17,603 nucleotides of DNA from JBBSEZ01 sp038239195 (GTDB lineage Bacteria > Planctomycetota > Planctomycetia > Gemmatales > Gemmataceae), in the NCBI GenBank assembly GCA_038239195.1, contig JBBSEZ010000188.1, forward strand, positions 1 through 17,603, written 5' to 3'. This document shows, piece after piece, positions 14,727 to 17,603 of this stretch. The translations under genes were made by a program, and so were the position numbers. The notes beneath the pieces are model-generated. The model had not been told where the DNA came from. It did no database searches and saw only the letters and a list, made by a program, of their open reading frames with translations. Positions within the stretch are counted from its first letter, which is position 1; the number at the start of each line of letters is the position of its first letter.

Positions 14727-17603
14727 ATGCTTGCGTTGCTCCAGAGCGCCATAGCCCACCATCAGGCCAACCGGCTGGACCAGGCCGAACGGCTCTACCG
14801 GCAAGTCCTCAGCGCCGACCCGGGGCAAGCCGACGCCCTCAACCTGCTGGGGGTGGTCGCCCATCAGAGGGGCCAGTACCGGGCCGCCATCGAATCGATC
14901 GAGCGGGCCGTGGCCCTGAGCCCGGGAATGGCGGTCTACCACGTGAACCTCGCGGCGGCCTACCGGGCCGCTGGCGACCTGATCCGAGCGGCGGAACACG
15001 GGCTCGAGGCCTCCCGGTTGCAGCCGGACAACGCCGACGTCCATCTGAACGTCGGCCTGGTGTGCCAGCAACTCGGCCGGATGGACGAGTCGATCTCCCA
15101 CTTCGAGGCTGCGATCGAGCGCAGCCCCCATTGGCCGGCCCCCTATCTCGCCCTGGGCGCCCTTCAGCGCGACTGCGGGCAGGCCTACGAAGCGCTGGCC
15201 TTCTGCCGGGAGGGGCTTCGCCTTTGCCCCGAGACGCCCGCCCTCCACGACCTCATGGGCCAGTTGCTGGCGACCGTCGGCCAACCCGACGACGCCCTGT
15301 TCCAGCATCAGCAGGCGGTTCGCCTTCGGCCCGACCACCCGGCCTTTCTCAACAACCTGGGCAACGCCCTGTTGGCCCTGGGGCGCGGGGCCGAGGCCAG
15401 GGAGTGCTACAACCGATCGCTCGAGTTGCTGCCCACGCAGGCGTTGCCCTGCGGTCAGTTGGGCCGCCTCCTCCAGGCGGAAGGCAAGCTCGACGAGGCC
15501 GTCGCCTGCTTCCGCCAGGCCATCCACCTCGAGCCCCACAATGCCACGTTTCATGCCGACCTGGGAGGCGCCCTCTACGAGCAGGAAAAGACGGACGAGG
15601 CGGTCGCCGCGTACCGCCGGGCCGCCCAACACGGCCCGCAGAACGCGGTGGCCCACAACTCCCTGGGCTACGTGTTGCAGGACCAGGGCTACGTGCAGGA
15701 GGCGCTGGCCGCCTACCGCACCGCCATCCAGGTCGAGCCCAATTACGCCGACGCCTTCCTGAACATGGGCCTGCTGCTCCTGGAGATGGGGGAGCAGGCC
15801 CAGGCCGAGGCCGCTTTCCGCGACGCCCTGAGCCGCAACCCCAACCACCCGGAGGCCCTGGGGGCCCTGGCCCTGCTGCTACGGGACCGATTCTCGCCCG
15901 AACGTCTGGCTGCCTGCGAGCGCCTGCTGGCCTCGGGCGCCTTGCCGGGGCAGCGCCAGGCCGTCCTCCAGTACGGCCTGGCGCAGGTGATGGACGCCCG
16001 CGGGCAGTTCGGGCGGGCGGCGGAGCTCGCCCGGCAGGCCAACGACTTCTTCGAGGAACAGGCCCGCCAGCGCGGCCAGGGGTACGACCCGCTCGAACAC
16101 CGCCTCTACGTCGATCAGCTCATCCGCGCCTTCTCGCCGGCCCACTTCGAGCGGGCGAGGGGCTGGGGGCTGGACGCGGGCCTTCCCGTCTTCGTGCTGG
16201 GCCTCCCCCGCTCGGGCACCTCGCTGACGGAGCAGATCCTGGCCAGCCACCCGCAGGTGTTCGGCGGCGGGGCGGGCGGGGCGGGCGGGGCAGGGGCGAC
16301 CGGCGGCGCCGGCGGCTCGGGCGGCAACGGCGATTCCGCCTGGGGTGGCGGCGTCGGCAACGACTACTACAACCTCGCCCTGAATTCCAGCTTGGTGAGC
16401 GGCAACGTGGCCACCAGCGGCGCGGGCGGCGCGGGGGGGAGCGGCGGCGCGGGCACGGGCCCCGCCGGCAACGGCGGCGCGGGCGGCGGCGGGGGCCGCA
16501 GCGGTTCCGCGTACGGCGGCGGCGTTATGACCACCGGCTACGGCAATTCCGCCCTCACCACCGTGTTCAACGCCAGCAACGTGACCGGCAACACGCTCGC
16601 GCAGGGGGCGGCCGGGGCCGGGGGCAACGGCGGCAGCGGTTCGGCCTCGGGCGGCGCCGGCGGCGACGGCGGCAACGCCGGCAAGAGCAGCATTTGGAGG
16701 ACCGTTATCCCCGGTACTCACGGCGGCGGTGTCAGCATCGGCGCGGGCAGCGCCCAGTTCCTCAACAGCGCCATCGACGCCAACGTCGCCACGGCGGGCG
16801 CGGGCGGCGCGGGCGGCCAGGGCGGCAACGGGGGCAGCGGGCCCGCCGGCACCGGAGGCAGCGGCGGCACCGGCGACCTCGGTTCGGGTGGCGGCGTCTA
16901 TTTCGACAACAGAAACAGCACGGCCACCTCATTCGTCTTCCGCGGCGGCTCGGCGTCGAACAACCAGTTGACCGCAGGCGCCGGCGGCATGGGCGGGGCC
17001 GCCGGGACGGGGGGCGCGACCACCGGCGTCCTCGGCGGCGCGGGCGGCGCCGGCGGGACGGCGCAAGGCGGCGGGATCTTTATCCAGGCCGCTTCCAGCA
17101 CCTCGTTCCCGGCCACGGTCGATCAGTCGGTCCTGGACAATAACCTCCTCGTCAGCGGCGCGGGCGGCGCCGGCGGGGCGGGCGGCGCCGGCGGCCTCGC
17201 GGCCGGCGCCGGGCTGTCCGCCAGCAGCCTCAACACGACCACGCCGAGCACTCTGGCCGTGACGGCCAGTACGCTGGCCGGCGATCGGGCGAGCTCCGGC
17301 GGCGGCGGCGCCGGCGGCAGCGGCAGCAGCGGCAACGGCGGCGCCGGTGGCGCCGCCGGCAACGCGGAGGGCGGCGGCCTCTTCGGCGGCAACAACCTCA
17401 CCCTGACGGTGACCAACAGCACCTTCGGCGGCACGTCCGCGAACGCCGCCACGCCCGACCAGAACCGCGACGTCGTCAGCGCCGGCGCTGGGGGCGCCGG
17501 CGGTAGCGGCGGGGTCGGCGGGGTCGTGACGGCCGCCAACGGCGGCGCCGGCGGCGCCGGCGGCAACGCCCAGGGCGGCGGCATCTTCAACAGCGGCACC
17601 GCC
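14727..17603 (+). CDS. TPR protein with broken sulfotransferase domain fused in frame to PGRS-like glycine repeats (partial)
   Basis: One uninterrupted frame of 959 codons runs from ATG 14727 to the window edge. Residues 1 to about 385 are some eleven TPR units of 34 aa (first: MLALLQSAIAHHQANRLDQA). Residues about 400-512 match the start of a TPR-linked sulfotransferase: YVDQLIRAFSPAHF, then FVLGLPRSGTSLTEQ with the PAPS 5'-phosphate loop PRSGTS at 494-499, then ILASHPQVF to 512. A normal domain would continue with 'GaGEl' and about 200 more residues including the 3'-phosphate motif. Here it turns at 513 into Gly-Gly-Gly-Ala-Gly-Gly repeats that continue for 447 residues. A functional sulfotransferase is therefore not encoded. 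The junction is in GGCGGCGGGGCGGGC low-complexity DNA, so a genuine recombination fusion or an assembly join are both possible. No clear ribosome binding site is seen before ATG 14727; the start fits the TPR register. Confidence 0.75.
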   Translation, partial: MLALLQSAIAHHQANRLDQAERLYRQVLSADPGQADALNLLGVVAHQRGQYRAAIESIERAVALSPGMAVYHVNLAAAYRAAGDLIRAAEHGLEASRLQPDNADVHLNVGLVCQQLGRMDESISHFEAAIERSPHWPAPYLALGALQRDCGQAYEALAFCREGLRLCPETPALHDLMGQLLATVGQPDDALFQHQQAVRLRPDHPAFLNNLGNALLALGRGAEARECYNRSLELLPTQALPCGQLGRLLQAEGKLDEAVACFRQAIHLEPHNATFHADLGGALYEQEKTDEAVAAYRRAAQHGPQNAVAHNSLGYVLQDQGYVQEALAAYRTAIQVEPNYADAFLNMGLLLLEMGEQAQAEAAFRDALSRNPNHPEALGALALLLRDRFSPERLAACERLLASGALPGQRQAVLQYGLAQVMDARGQFGRAAELARQANDFFEEQARQRGQGYDPLEHRLYVDQLIRAFSPAHFERARGWGLDAGLPVFVLGLPRSGTSLTEQILASHPQVFGGGAGGAGGAGATGGAGGSGGNGDSAWGGGVGNDYYNLALNSSLVSGNVATSGAGGAGGSGGAGTGPAGNGGAGGGGGRSGSAYGGGVMTTGYGNSALTTVFNASNVTGNTLAQGAAGAGGNGGSGSASGGAGGDGGNAGKSSIWRTVIPGTHGGGVSIGAGSAQFLNSAIDANVATAGAGGAGGQGGNGGSGPAGTGGSGGTGDLGSGGGVYFDNRNSTATSFVFRGGSASNNQLTAGAGGMGGAAGTGGATTGVLGGAGGAGGTAQGGGIFIQAASSTSFPATVDQSVLDNNLLVSGAGGAGGAGGAGGLAAGAGLSASSLNTTTPSTLAVTASTLAGDRASSGGGGAGGSGSSGNGGAGGAAGNAEGGGLFGGNNLTLTVTNSTFGGTSANAATPDQNRDVVSAGAGGAGGSGGVGGVVTAANGGAGGAGGNAQGGGIFNSGTA
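16263..17603 (+). repeat. PGRS-like glycine-rich modules alternating with beta-helix-like segments
   Basis: From codon 513 the protein is built of modules that begin with Gly-Gly-Gly-hydrophobic (GGGV, GGGI, GGGL), at DNA 16344, 16515, 16722, 16887, 17067, 17205 (variant, AGL), 17370 and 17574. This gives unit lengths of 57, 69, 55, 60, 46, 55 and 68 aa. Each unit has about 25 residues of strand-like sequence with Ser, Thr and Asn (for example LNSSLVSGNVATSG), then a GGAGGxGG stretch of 15-35 residues. The first part resembles rungs of right-handed beta-helix surface proteins, and the second resembles mycobacterial PE_PGRS repeats, for which polyglycine-II packing has been proposed. The array is open at the window edge. 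There is no signal peptide in this part; a native gene would be expected to have one. Confidence 0.8.

Noticed and set aside
13047..15848. Upstream extension of the halogenase frame from 14594 to 15848.
   Set aside because: It covers the TPR gene in antisense and the halogenase has a good GTG start with GGAGG at 14594.
15062..17143. A 693-codon plus-strand frame overlapping the TPR/glycine-repeat gene.
   Set aside because: It is the shifted reading of the TPR and GGC-repeat DNA, giving Arg/Gly/Pro strings. The frame from 14727 has clear TPR and P-loop sequence.
16263..17603. Glycine repeats considered as a mycobacterial PE_PGRS gene, hence a mycobacterial genome.
   Set aside because: There is no PE domain, the glycine blocks alternate with beta-helix-like segments, and the rest of the window is planctomycete-like in content.

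Overview
This is a GC-rich chromosomal segment, most likely from a planctomycete, perhaps of the Gemmataceae. That placement is an inference from gene content: a Ser/Thr kinase with an N-terminal zinc ribbon and a long extracytoplasmic repeat region, a TPR-sulfotransferase-type protein, PGRS-like glycine repeats, a Trp-halogenase-like flavoenzyme, and an rsmH gene standing outside any division cluster. There are no rRNA or tRNA genes, no CRISPR array and no recognisable insertion sequence.

Layout. Positions 1-7256 form a minus-strand block, read right to left: a 77-aa helical protein, a 1133-aa membrane-anchored Ser/Thr kinase with about 15 YD-like repeats and a PDZ-like C-terminus, a YdcF/DUF218 protein, a TauE/SafE-type permease, an OafA-type membrane acyltransferase, a 35-aa single-helix membrane peptide with a strong ribosome binding site, and the N-terminus of an Hsp70-family protein cut by the window edge. 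Most gaps are 30-170 bp, so several transcription units are likely. The kinase has a good promoter-like sequence of its own.

Positions 7484-8592 hold a divergent pair: an XRE-type repressor (minus) and a PD-(D/E)XK nuclease-like protein (plus). Their 155-bp intergenic region contains two overlapping face-to-face sigma-70-like promoters and a 13-bp palindrome. This is the best candidate for a small regulated, possibly defence- or toxin-like, system. A 109-aa protein with a basic tail follows.

Positions 9182-10126 (minus) encode RsmH. Positions 10211-12935 (plus) encode an MFS transporter of the spinster-like type and an alkaline-phosphatase-superfamily phosphodiesterase, probably co-transcribed. 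The MFS gene carries a run of 13 C. Convergent to these, 13047-14594 (minus) encodes a flavin-dependent halogenase-like protein with an altered WxWxIP motif.

Divergent from the halogenase, one open frame starts at 14727 and runs off the right edge. It begins as a TPR-sulfotransferase, passes through the PAPS-binding P-loop, and within about 14 residues becomes a PE_PGRS-like / beta-helix-like glycine repeat protein. The sulfotransferase is therefore decapitated. This is either a real gene fusion formed by recombination in a GGC-rich stretch or an assembly chimera at that low-complexity sequence, and it is the most striking anomaly in the window.
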